The notes beneath the pieces are model-generated. The model searched no databases, was not told the origin of the DNA, and saw only the letters and a program-made list of their open reading frames with translations. From positions 1-36,049 of the forward strand of contig CAZZMB010000023.1 in the NCBI GenBank assembly GCA_964655225.1: a stretch of 36,049 nucleotides of DNA, read 5' to 3'. The DNA comes from JAFMKE01 sp964655225 (lineage in GTDB: Bacteria > Bacteroidota > Bacteroidia > Chitinophagales > UBA8649). Both the position numbers and the translations under genes were made by a program. Position 1 is the stretch's first letter, and each line of letters starts with the position of its first letter. Below are positions 8,768 through 16,883 of this stretch, piece after piece.

Positions 8768-10150
8768 CTAGTTGTAAAAGAATACATTATCGAGAAAAAA
8801 GTTTGGTAGCTCATTTCCCTCATATATCAGCAGACCTAAAGCATTTTTCGAACTTAATCCATTCAATGGAATATCTATACTATTCCAAACACCTGAACTT
8901 AAATCCAAATCGGTAAAACTTTCAATTATGTCTGCATCATCTCCTCCTCCATCCGAACCATCCGGACCAAAGTCACGTATGGTGATATTCAAGCTAGTCG
9001 AAGACTGAACTGCAACAGGAATAAATAAATCTAAATGAAGGTGAGTCATTGCCGAGGCATCTATTGTAGGATTAGAAAACTGATTACCCACAAAATTAAA
9101 TTCAACATAATTTAAAATATTATCGCCATTAATAGCAAAATCTTCCGAGCGAGTAGTTTGGAAAGGTTCCCAATATCCATTAAAAAAATCAACTGGAACG
9201 TTGTTGTAGTGGTCACTATATAAAGAAACTACATTAGCTTGGTCATAAATTGGTGTTGGCGCAGAGCTAAAACTCCCTTGAACATTAAGGGTTAAACTTC
9301 CATCTGCCTCCACCCCGTCTATATATCCCCTAATCAAGGCCAAACCAGGACCGACTATTTTGATCTTATTATCTGCATCGATTTGAACAACAGATTCATT
9401 TCCGGAGCTCAAAGAAAAATATCCAGGTTGGATATTATAATCTTTAAAAACCCCATCTGGCTGATTAATAGAATAGCTGACATTTTCAATATTAACATCA
9501 ATACCCTGGTAAGCTAGTTTGACAACATCATCCCCACCCATTATTGTAGCTCTTGGGTGAGCGAGTAAGCCCGTCTTTTCAAACTTAATTTCATCTAACC
9601 AAAACGTATATCCCAGGCCATTCTCTGGTCCCTCAGCAAAATACAGCAAGCCTTTTTCACTGCTTAGTTTACTTGCATCAGGAATTGGAATATAGTACTT
9701 TTTCCAGTTAGTGTTCACATCAATTGAAGTTGATACTTCGTATAAGTCTTCTCCAAAAGAGATTCCAAAACCGATGGCATCAATTGTTGCTGACTTTGTT
9801 GCCTTAGCATAAAAAGTAAGCGCATTATACCCAGATAAATCCCGACCATCTCCTACGAAGAAAGTACCTCCTGTATATGATCCATCAGAGGAGTTCACTT
9901 CAGGCACTGCGAATCGCATAGCAGATGCAGAGCCTCCGTAAGTCACTTCACTCGTCACATCAAATGCTGTAAATGAAGCACCTTGGAATACAGCATATTG
10001 CAAACCACTGCTAAAATTGTCTATGAAAACATCAGGATTATTTGAAAAAGAAGGTGATTTAAAATCAGCTTCATCTGGTTTGCAAGCAGCAAGCACAACA
10101 ATGATGAAAGCAAGTAATCCGATTGCTTTGATGTTATTTAATTTATTCAT
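8768..10150 (-). CDS. Predicted surface glycan-binding lipoprotein (SusE/F-like role)
   Basis: The 460-residue lipoprotein (lipobox LAAC, Cys23) has no recognisable catalytic site. Three parts can be seen: a galactose-binding-like beta-sandwich at about 40-192 ending FWLDEIKFEK, an Ig-like/Big_2-type domain at about 200-292 (FSLSSGNESVVQIDADNK), and a second beta-sandwich at about 310-460 ending FFLDNVFFYN. An Asp/Gly-rich loop near 395-406 could bind calcium. The architecture and its position directly before the GH16 gene suggest a surface beta-glucan binder that holds substrate for the enzymes. It is not homologous by eye to SusD, lacking the helical TPR repeats. Function is inferred from architecture and context. 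Confidence 0.65.
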   Translation of the reverse strand: MNKLNNIKAIGLLAFIIVVLAACKPDEADFKSPSFSNNPDVFIDNFSSGLQYAVFQGASFTAFDVTSEVTYGGSASAMRFAVPEVNSSDGSYTGGTFFVGDGRDLSGYNALTFYAKATKSATIDAIGFGISFGEDLYEVSTSIDVNTNWKKYYIPIPDASKLSSEKGLLYFAEGPENGLGYTFWLDEIKFEKTGLLAHPRATIMGGDDVVKLAYQGIDVNIENVSYSINQPDGVFKDYNIQPGYFSLSSGNESVVQIDADNKIKIVGPGLALIRGYIDGVEADGSLTLNVQGSFSSAPTPIYDQANVVSLYSDHYNNVPVDFFNGYWEPFQTTRSEDFAINGDNILNYVEFNFVGNQFSNPTIDASAMTHLHLDLFIPVAVQSSTSLNITIRDFGPDGSDGGGDDADIIESFTDLDLSSGVWNSIDIPLNGLSSKNALGLLIYEGNELPNFFLDNVFFYN

Positions 10151-10235
10151 AATTTATTTTTTACTCAGCCAACTATAATTTTTACCTCTACGGTTTTTAA
10201 TCAACCAAAGAAAGCATTCAAAGTTTATTAATTAA

Positions 10236-13200
10236 TTATCTATCTCCACCTATATTTAATTGAATATATGCTCTTATTTCCCATTCACTTCCTCTATCAA
10301 ACCCGGCAAGGTTACTCACACACACTATATTCCCATTTACATCTGTGGTGGTAGCTGGGCAATATCGATTCGAGTATTGATCCAATGCGCGCCAGGTACC
10401 CAAAACTCCAATTTTAGTTTGAGGAATATATAGCCACGAAGGCTTACCTAAAACAGTGGAAATATCTAAGGTGAATTGAAGCGGGAAAGTTAAGTTGAAA
10501 TCTCTGTGATAATCATAAGGTCCCCAGTCATTAATTTTCATGCCATAGTTCACTTTCAATTGTTTGTAAATCAATCTCACATCACCTCCAAAACGGTTGA
10601 AACTTCGCTCGCTGTCGCCATTGGCCTGCGCCTTACCTGCATAGAAGTTTCCAATAATTCCGAAATCTGGATTAATTTTCGAAACAATTCGTGCATGCGC
10701 TTCCCATAAATCCTGTGCTGGGGCTGCTCCTGGAAATGCAAAAATAGTTCTACCATCTTGTAAAATACCAATGGAGGCATCTTGGGAAGTTGGAAGGTGC
10801 CTAAAAATAAATCCTGCACTTGCGGCAAACTTTGCATCCTCTGCAAAATCATTGTCCCATTCGTACATGTATGAACCAGGAGTTGGATCAAAGGTTAACA
10901 ATATCTCACCACCGATTTGCTCGCGATTTCCTCTAACTACAAAGGGATCATCAATAATATTTCTTAATCTTGCTGGAGCTGCAAGGCCAGCAACCATTGG
11001 CCCCTCTATTGGTCTTTGCCACAAAAAGTTAGGTGCAATTTGGAAGTCACCTACCATTAAGGTTAAACCAGTTAAGAAGTTGTATTGATTACCACTTCCA
11101 CTATCCTTTAATCTCCAGCCTGTAAAAGTTAGGGTGTTGTCTGCTCCTCCATTGGCGACTAAACCTTGAGCAGCTCCTTGAGCATACCAATTGAATCGCC
11201 CTCCAGTATAAGTAACTTTTGCCTTTCCACCCCAGTTGTCTTGTGGTTTAATTGTCGTTTCGAATACTTGCGGATTATTATCCTCTCCTCTTAGCACTTG
11301 GTAAGCCCTTCCATTCAATGGATTTCCTCCCCAAATTCCACCAAGTCCTACACCAAATTTACCATAATCGGCATGGACATACATTGTTGCTCTTCGGGTT
11401 TTAGGTTGAGGTATCGCAAAGGAACTTTCAGTATTACCTCGCTGCGTGATGTCTTCATGAAAAATACCGGCTAGCTCATAATTTTTAAATTCTCTTTGAT
11501 ATTTCACCAATAATGCTGGGTTGGCCCCCCACCATAATTCGGGACCAAAAGCAATCTTTAAACCCCTGAAGTATTTTTTTCCCTCGAGCTCTAAACCCAA
11601 AGGAGCATTACCATTATAAGTGTCAATATTGGGCCCATAGTATGCTTCAGGATACAAACCGAAAAAGTCGCCCTCATATCCCCAATGAAAATGTCCTGTT
11701 CGATAGAAAGCATCTAAATTAAATAACTTATGATTCCAGTTAAAGCTTGCGCTGTATACTTGAAAACGATTGACATCTTGTAATTCCACTGGGCCATTTG
11801 AGCTATTTACCGTAATCGGACGACCGCGATTCTCATAAAAGATCTCATCTATTGGATTTTGTGCAACATTGCCCAGCATATTAAACTCTACATTGGCGCT
11901 AACATTGGGTGCTGGATTGGCTTGTATACCAACAAAAAAGGATTGCATATGATCAAAGCCCAATTGGTCAGGATACTGTTGAACATTTGGATCTACACTG
12001 TTGGGAGTTGATACTCTATTTCCACCAGTATTAAAAGTGGTGAATCTAGCTGAAAAACGGCTCAACTGAATATACTTATTTTTTCCACTTTGCATGGCGG
12101 CTTTGTCTCCTCTAGCTTTGAGAACTGACTCTGCAATCTGTACTTCCTTATTGAAATAGTTTTCTAATTCTGCCGTCCCATTGGCTGTATCGTAAGGGTT
12201 GAATTCATGAACTTCTTTCAAAGCATAATAAGCTGCACGGGGATATAATTCGTAAAGCCCACTAACCTCAGTTGCTCCTTTAGCACAAATACCAAACCAC
12301 TCCTCGTTCATGTTATTTTCCCCTTCTTTGTAATCCATTTGGTATCCACCATTGGACCAAGAAGCATTATTATCATGCACACTCAAATTCTTCGTTTGCC
12401 CAAACTTCCACCAACCATCACTAAATTGAAAGGTAAATCCTCCTATTGAATTACCTGCACCACCAATTCCCGCAGCATTTGAATAAATTTCTTTCCAGTT
12501 GCCAACCATGTAGTAAGCTTGAGCTTCTTGATCCTCATTATTTTCCATGGCATTAAAAGCATCTGCCCCAAACTCCGTAAACATTAATGGTTTACCGTAT
12601 TCATTTTTTACTCTATCAAAGGCATCTCTAAAAGACACGCCTCGATACATGTTGGTTCCGAAAATATCTATATCAGGACATTTCTCTGCTATAATATCAA
12701 TGAATAATAGGTCTCCATTGCATAGTGCTACCGGATGATTGCCATCAATCTCCTTAATCGCAAGTGCACCCCGATTAAACATTTCATAAAGTCCTCTTGC
12801 TCTTAAGGTTGATTTCCTTTCATCCACAGGAATATCTTCGGTTTCTGCACCATCCCAGAACAAACCATAATTATTTTCATTTCCAAGCAAAAACATCAGC
12901 AATCCGGGAGTATTTTTATATTCCTCCGCCATTTCTCTCACTTCCTCTATCAGCATCGCTTGAGCCTTAGGATTGTCATAATCTGTAATTCCTACCCAAG
13001 CGCCTTCAATGGTTAAGCCATATCGGCCAAATGAGTGATTAAGCATCGTATAAATTCCAAAATTATTATAGATGTAGGTAATCCATCTCGAAGGAATTCC
13101 AGTGTATACTCTTATGGTATTGACACCCATATTTTTAAGCAACCCCATTTCAGCATTTAGAGCTGACTTGATAAAATTATCAGATTGATTCCATAAGCTA

Positions 13201-13376
13201 TAAGTATAATTCGTGCCTATTGGCAAGTAATCCCAATTCACTCCATTAATCATTAAATCTTGGCTATCTACATTCAATCTAAACCCACCATTGGAACTTT
13301 GGATATCCACCTGATTAGGTTGCGCGGAAAGCGCAATAGAGACAAAAAGGCATACAAAAAAGGAGAAATGCTTCAT
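10236..13376 (-). CDS. Clan GH-A glycoside hydrolase fused to a C-terminal outer-membrane beta-barrel
   Basis: The protein has 1046 residues and a signal peptide (MKHFSFFVCLFVSIALSA, cleavage before Gln19). Residues about 35-395 look like a GH2/GH5-type TIM barrel: FLLGNENNYG carries the acid/base candidate Glu167 and LMFTEFGAD the nucleophile candidate Glu268, the spacing usual in clan GH-A. From about 430 to the end, repeated amphipathic, aromatic-rich strands separated by polar loops (for example RFQVYSASFNW, KFGVGLGGIW, RLIYKQLKVNYGMK, final EIRAYIQLNI) look like an outer-membrane porin of perhaps 14-16 strands. It is the first gene of the glucan operon, with 85 bases before the next. I infer a pore with its own hydrolase, probably on the periplasmic side. 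The exact GH family, linkage and true barrel topology are unknown. Confidence 0.7.
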   Translation of the reverse strand: MKHFSFFVCLFVSIALSAQPNQVDIQSSNGGFRLNVDSQDLMINGVNWDYLPIGTNYTYSLWNQSDNFIKSALNAEMGLLKNMGVNTIRVYTGIPSRWITYIYNNFGIYTMLNHSFGRYGLTIEGAWVGITDYDNPKAQAMLIEEVREMAEEYKNTPGLLMFLLGNENNYGLFWDGAETEDIPVDERKSTLRARGLYEMFNRGALAIKEIDGNHPVALCNGDLLFIDIIAEKCPDIDIFGTNMYRGVSFRDAFDRVKNEYGKPLMFTEFGADAFNAMENNEDQEAQAYYMVGNWKEIYSNAAGIGGAGNSIGGFTFQFSDGWWKFGQTKNLSVHDNNASWSNGGYQMDYKEGENNMNEEWFGICAKGATEVSGLYELYPRAAYYALKEVHEFNPYDTANGTAELENYFNKEVQIAESVLKARGDKAAMQSGKNKYIQLSRFSARFTTFNTGGNRVSTPNSVDPNVQQYPDQLGFDHMQSFFVGIQANPAPNVSANVEFNMLGNVAQNPIDEIFYENRGRPITVNSSNGPVELQDVNRFQVYSASFNWNHKLFNLDAFYRTGHFHWGYEGDFFGLYPEAYYGPNIDTYNGNAPLGLELEGKKYFRGLKIAFGPELWWGANPALLVKYQREFKNYELAGIFHEDITQRGNTESSFAIPQPKTRRATMYVHADYGKFGVGLGGIWGGNPLNGRAYQVLRGEDNNPQVFETTIKPQDNWGGKAKVTYTGGRFNWYAQGAAQGLVANGGADNTLTFTGWRLKDSGSGNQYNFLTGLTLMVGDFQIAPNFLWQRPIEGPMVAGLAAPARLRNIIDDPFVVRGNREQIGGEILLTFDPTPGSYMYEWDNDFAEDAKFAASAGFIFRHLPTSQDASIGILQDGRTIFAFPGAAPAQDLWEAHARIVSKINPDFGIIGNFYAGKAQANGDSERSFNRFGGDVRLIYKQLKVNYGMKINDWGPYDYHRDFNLTFPLQFTLDISTVLGKPSWLYIPQTKIGVLGTWRALDQYSNRYCPATTTDVNGNIVCVSNLAGFDRGSEWEIRAYIQLNIGGDR

Positions 13377-13481
13377 AAATTGTTTCGATTTGGTTAATGT
13401 TAGAAAAATAAAACTTCAATGTATCAAAAAACCTGATGAAATTTTAAAAATTCAGAATTAAATGTAGTGCTTTTTTTTGAA

Positions 13482-13498
13482 AGTGTCAAAAATACACT
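13482..13498. promoter_or_regulatory. Candidate operator: inverted repeat AGTGT-N7-ACACT
   Basis: A perfect 5-bp inverted repeat with a 7-base AT-rich centre lies between the divergent glucan operon and the Nudix regulator gene. Its centre contains the predicted -7 element of the glucan operon, so a protein bound here would block transcription. The obvious candidate binder is the adjacent Nudix-fold regulator. The repeat is short, and it could arise by chance. Confidence 0.33.
13487..13494 (-). promoter_or_regulatory. Predicted -7 element of the beta-glucan operon (TATTTTTG)
   Basis: Read on the minus strand, these eight bases match the Bacteroidota -7 consensus TAnnTTTG exactly. They lie about 110 bases upstream of the first operon ATG (13376). 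No clear -33 TTG was found at the usual spacing, which lowers confidence. Confidence 0.33.
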
Positions 13499-13500
13499 AA

Positions 13501-13532
13501 TTGGAAGTTTATAAATATTTTTACTATATTCA
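13501..13532 (+). promoter_or_regulatory. Possible promoter of the Nudix regulator gene
   Basis: A TTG at 13501-13503 and TATATTCA at 13525-13532 (four of six fixed positions of TAnnTTTG) are 21 bases apart, close to the Bacteroidota -33/-7 spacing, and end 28 bases before the chosen ATG. The -7 match is imperfect. Confidence 0.22.
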
Positions 13533-13560
13533 AACTCTTATTTTCCTCAAAGACACCATT

Positions 13561-14268
13561 ATGAAAACCAACTCTAATCGCAAACCTCAAATCAATCCAA
13601 ATGTCTCCGTAGATTGTGTGGTCTTTGGATACTCTAATGAGGTTTTAAAAGTTCTCTTAATTAAACGGAAAGCCATCAAGAATGTAAGCACCGAGCAATT
13701 TGCTATCCCTGGCGATTTGGTCAATCAAGACGAAAGTCTAAATGCTGCAGCTGAAAAAATACTTTATGGACTAACCAATATTGAGGGTATATACTTGAAA
13801 CAGTTTCATACGTTTGGCGATCCCAATAGAGTGAGCGCCCTTAAAGACCAAGAATGGCTTCGAGCGTTTAGAAAAGAGCCCGAAGCTCGAGTTATAACGG
13901 TAGCCTATTATGCCTTAGTTAAATCGGAAGATTATACGCCAACCCCCTCCTCTTTTGCCGGTGAGACTCAATGGACTCCTATTCATGAAATACCAACATT
14001 GGCATTCGATCACAACTTAATCGTAGAAGCTGCTTATAAGCATTTGAAGGATAACTTAATTGACAAGCGAATTGGTTTTGAATTACTTCCAGAGAAATTC
14101 ACCCTAAGTCAATTACAGAAATTTTACGAAGCAATTCTAAATGTAAGCTATGATAAACGAAACTTTAGAAAAAACTTGAAGACGAAAACCTACCTAAAAA
14201 AGCTGGATGAAAAATTAAAAGGGCAAGCACATAGACCTGCAAATTTATACATTTACAAGGAAGACTAA
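13561..14268 (+). CDS. Nudix-fold transcriptional regulator (NrtR/AraR-like)
   Basis: The 235-residue protein has a Nudix domain at about 12-150 and a C-terminal winged-helix-like part at about 170-233 (LLPEKFTLSQLQKFYEAIL). The Nudix box at 51-73 begins normally (GDLVNQDESLNAAAE), but the catalytic REUxEE core is replaced by KILYGL, so pyrophosphohydrolase activity is unlikely. Proteins of this kind regulate sugar catabolism in Bacteroidota by sensing a metabolite (AraR is the known example). It is divergent from the glucan operon with a shared regulatory spacer, so it is the likely local regulator; its effector could be a sugar phosphate. I use the ATG at 13561; an upstream in-frame TTG at 13501 would add 20 residues unlike family N-termini. 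Confidence 0.82.
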   Translation: MKTNSNRKPQINPNVSVDCVVFGYSNEVLKVLLIKRKAIKNVSTEQFAIPGDLVNQDESLNAAAEKILYGLTNIEGIYLKQFHTFGDPNRVSALKDQEWLRAFRKEPEARVITVAYYALVKSEDYTPTPSSFAGETQWTPIHEIPTLAFDHNLIVEAAYKHLKDNLIDKRIGFELLPEKFTLSQLQKFYEAILNVSYDKRNFRKNLKTKTYLKKLDEKLKGQAHRPANLYIYKED

Positions 14269-14296
14269 AGTTCGATTTGATCCATAAGAAAGCTTG

Positions 14297-15160
14297 TTAT
14301 TTGATTTTAACTGATTCTAAATTTTTATGATATTCCATTAGTTTAAAGACCGGCTTTCTAAAAAATTCTCCAAAACTCAAGCCGAACTCACTCCCAACAT
14401 ACTCTATTTCATCTTGAAAAAAATAAGCTATAGAGCCTACGAAACTAATCTTAATATCCGTGTATTTATCAAAGCAACAAATATGCTTTTCAATAAACTC
14501 CCTGAACCCTTTTTTGACTATGAGCTGAATATAAGAATGTTGTTTATTTGCAGAATAGAATTCCATAAAACTTGCCAGATATACATTAGCCCTCGCAGAG
14601 CTGTATGTCTTAGCGGTAAACTCCGCATGGGATAGATTATAGGTTTCCTTAAAAGCTTTGGCTAAGTCCTCAGGCAGCTGCTTATTGAAATAGGCATTTA
14701 ACAGGATTTTACCGAAATAACAACCACTAGCTTCATCACCGACAATGTAACCTAAAGGAGGATTTGATTCTGTTAATGTTTCCCCATCATAATAACAAGC
14801 GTTAGATCCTGTCCCAAGAATACAAGAGATACAAGGCTCTCCTTTGTATGCAACCAATGCACTAGCCATTAGGTCATGCTCAACTTCGATGACGGCATTT
14901 GGGAAAAATCGCTCCAAACCATTGAACACAATTTTGGAATAATGATTAGTCGAGCATCCTGCACCATAGAACCAAACTTTATTGATAGAATGCTTATGTT
15001 CATTCAAGAAAGTATTCAACTTTAAATCCCCATAAATAAAATACTCATCATGAAAATATGGATTATACCCTGAGGTTTGCTCATGATTTACTACGTCCCA
15101 ATCATCATTTAAAACTAGCCAATCGCATTTAGTTGATCCGCTTTCTGCAATTATTATCAT
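14297..15160 (-). CDS. BadF/BadG/BcrA/BcrD-type sugar kinase (N-acetylglucosamine kinase-like)
   Basis: This 287-residue ASKHA-fold protein shows phosphate-1 motif ESGSTKCDWL (6-15), EHDLMASA (94-101, Asp96 a possible catalytic base), phosphate-2 motif ILGTGSNACYY (114-124), GYIVGDEASG (137-146) and an adenosine-site FVGSIAYFF (241-249). Family members phosphorylate N-acetylglucosamine and related amino sugars. It is convergent with the Nudix regulator gene (28-base gap) and lies 30 bases downstream of the CHU_C gene, on the same strand. A role in phosphorylating glucose released by the glucan enzymes is possible, but nothing in the sequence favours it over an amino sugar. No MurQ partner is seen nearby. 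Confidence 0.8.
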   Translation of the reverse strand: MIIIAESGSTKCDWLVLNDDWDVVNHEQTSGYNPYFHDEYFIYGDLKLNTFLNEHKHSINKVWFYGAGCSTNHYSKIVFNGLERFFPNAVIEVEHDLMASALVAYKGEPCISCILGTGSNACYYDGETLTESNPPLGYIVGDEASGCYFGKILLNAYFNKQLPEDLAKAFKETYNLSHAEFTAKTYSSARANVYLASFMEFYSANKQHSYIQLIVKKGFREFIEKHICCFDKYTDIKISFVGSIAYFFQDEIEYVGSEFGLSFGEFFRKPVFKLMEYHKNLESVKIK

Positions 15161-15190
15161 ATTAATTTGGGTTTATAAACTTTGGTTTAC

Positions 15191-16819
15191 TTATCTAATC
15201 AAGGTTACTGTTCCACTTCGAATCATTCTATCAGCCATTCCAAAAGGCAGTGCTTCGATGTAATATATATATGCGCCTATAGGACATTTCTTTTGCTTTT
15301 TACTATTCCCAGTCCATTCGGATTCTTCATTGACACCAGAGAAAATTAACTCTCCCCACCGATTGTAAATTTGCATTTCAGTTTCTTGAAACTCCTCTTT
15401 ATTCACTATACGGAATACGTCATTTACTCCATCTAAATTAGGAGAAAATGCATCTGGAATTTGTATGGCTAAATTCAAGGGTAAGCCAAAAACTGTGACC
15501 GTATCTAAACCTATGCAAATACCCTCAGTAAGTTCTAAATAGAAAGTCTGAATAGGTTCAGAAACCACGAATTCAAAACTCGCTTCGGTGCTATAAATAC
15601 TATCCATAGAAAACCATGAAAATCCAAAACTTGAAGAAAGCTCATTGGATTCAAGAGTGAGAATCTGCTCATAGGATATGACTACATCACTCCCTGCATT
15701 AGCATCGGGAAGAGGATTGACCACTAGGCTAGTTTGTCTTACATCTGGACATATCAACCCAGTAATCTCTTCAAAATATATACCGGTTTGGCTTTGCCAT
15801 TGACCTGCAATGAAGATACTATCATTTTGACATATCTCTTGCGTTTCAAAAATGGTGTCAACTGGAAAAAAAATTAAGGTTGTTTCAATAAATTCACTGC
15901 AATTAGGTGTTGACGTGATATCATAAAAAGTGCCTTCATTAAATTGCCAAGCTCCACCCACAAATAAGCTATCGGCAGGACAAATCTCCTCAAGAACTTG
16001 AATGGTATCGCTAGGTGCACTGCTCACAAGTATAGTATCACGATACTCACAAACTTCAAAAAGCGAAATATCATCAAAGGCAAAGTCATTTCCATTACCG
16101 GATAGTTCTAAATCATATAAACAAAAACTAACACTTGCCGAGGCAGGGCTTGTCCATAAAGCTACTCTTTCTTGCCATATACAAGGCCCGAAAGGTGCAA
16201 GATTAGTGCTGATTGTCGCCCCGTTGATTTTTAACTGAATGTTGGATAAAATATTTGATCCGGTTACTGATTGTATCCAATAAGAAAATTGATATTTGCT
16301 TCCTGCTTGTACATTTATGTCTTGACACCAAATTGCATCCGTTCCCCCATTAAATGCCGAACCATCGATGACCATCATATTTCCATTGCCCGAAGAATGA
16401 TCAGTGCAAGGATCAAATGGATTAAACCATATATTTGGATTACTGATCACACCATACGAAGCCTGAGGACCAAAAACATCCGCTATTGGATAATAGGTGT
16501 AATCTGAGCCAAATAGCGTATTTCCTAATTCAAAATCTCCGTTAACAACTAAATTGCTGCTCCCGATTTGAGTTGCGGTGCAAAAATAAGTCCCGGGTGT
16601 ATTGACCGTAATGGTACTTAAGCCACTATTGTCATGCCATTGGTAGTTATCGTAAATATTATTAATTACCAGAGATAACTGGTCATTAACACATATTGAG
16701 GTATCATTACCAAGGTTAAAACTTTGATTACACTGCGCGAAAGTTCTCTCGATCAAAGCTAGTGAACAAAGAAAAATAATCTTATTGAATGACATGATGA
16801 ATAAGTTAGTGTACTTCAA
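15191..16819 (-). CDS. Secreted protein with gliding-motility (CHU_C/T9SS type B) C-terminal domain
   Basis: The 542-residue protein has a signal peptide ending near Ala28-Gln29. Visible parts: an Ig-like adhesin segment (about 35-83, LGNDTSICVNDQLSL), a beta-sandwich of carbohydrate-binding type (about 88-255, NLVVNGDFELGN), two tandem repeats of about 48 residues starting EICPADSLF (278) and EICQNDSIF (328), a PKD-like stretch (from 371), and a CHU_C domain (about 455-542) with PDAFSPNLDGVNDVF, IYNRWGELIF, CPIGAYIYY and the ending GTVTLIR. This domain directs T9SS export and surface attachment or release. The ligand is unknown. The start may instead be the Met at residue 9 (16795). Confidence 0.8.
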   Translation of the reverse strand: MKYTNLFIMSFNKIIFLCSLALIERTFAQCNQSFNLGNDTSICVNDQLSLVINNIYDNYQWHDNSGLSTITVNTPGTYFCTATQIGSSNLVVNGDFELGNTLFGSDYTYYPIADVFGPQASYGVISNPNIWFNPFDPCTDHSSGNGNMMVIDGSAFNGGTDAIWCQDINVQAGSKYQFSYWIQSVTGSNILSNIQLKINGATISTNLAPFGPCIWQERVALWTSPASASVSFCLYDLELSGNGNDFAFDDISLFEVCEYRDTILVSSAPSDTIQVLEEICPADSLFVGGAWQFNEGTFYDITSTPNCSEFIETTLIFFPVDTIFETQEICQNDSIFIAGQWQSQTGIYFEEITGLICPDVRQTSLVVNPLPDANAGSDVVISYEQILTLESNELSSSFGFSWFSMDSIYSTEASFEFVVSEPIQTFYLELTEGICIGLDTVTVFGLPLNLAIQIPDAFSPNLDGVNDVFRIVNKEEFQETEMQIYNRWGELIFSGVNEESEWTGNSKKQKKCPIGAYIYYIEALPFGMADRMIRSGTVTLIR

Positions 16820-16850
16820 ACACTAAATTTAATTTAATAAGCTCAAAATT

Positions 16851-16858
16851 CAAAATTA
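16851..16858 (-). promoter_or_regulatory. Predicted -7 element of the CHU_C gene (TAATTTTG)
   Basis: On the minus strand this matches TAnnTTTG exactly and sits about 32 bases upstream of the ATG at 16819. A near-match lies directly beside it at 16843-16850. No TTG is found at the expected -33 distance. Confidence 0.33.
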
Positions 16859-16883
16859 GATGCCTGCTAACTTTTAAAAACTA

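Noticed and set aside
10577..11088. Open frames of about 100 codons on both strands inside the GH-barrel gene
   Set aside because: They are shadows of the coding frame, with no recognisable motifs or own start signals.
13501..13560. N-terminal extension of the Nudix regulator from a TTG at 13501
   Set aside because: The extra 20 residues are hydrophobic and unlike family N-termini; the ATG at 13561 starts just before the conserved PNVSVDCVVF segment.
14269..14296. Bidirectional terminator between the Nudix and kinase genes
   Set aside because: No stem longer than four or five pairs could be found in this gap.
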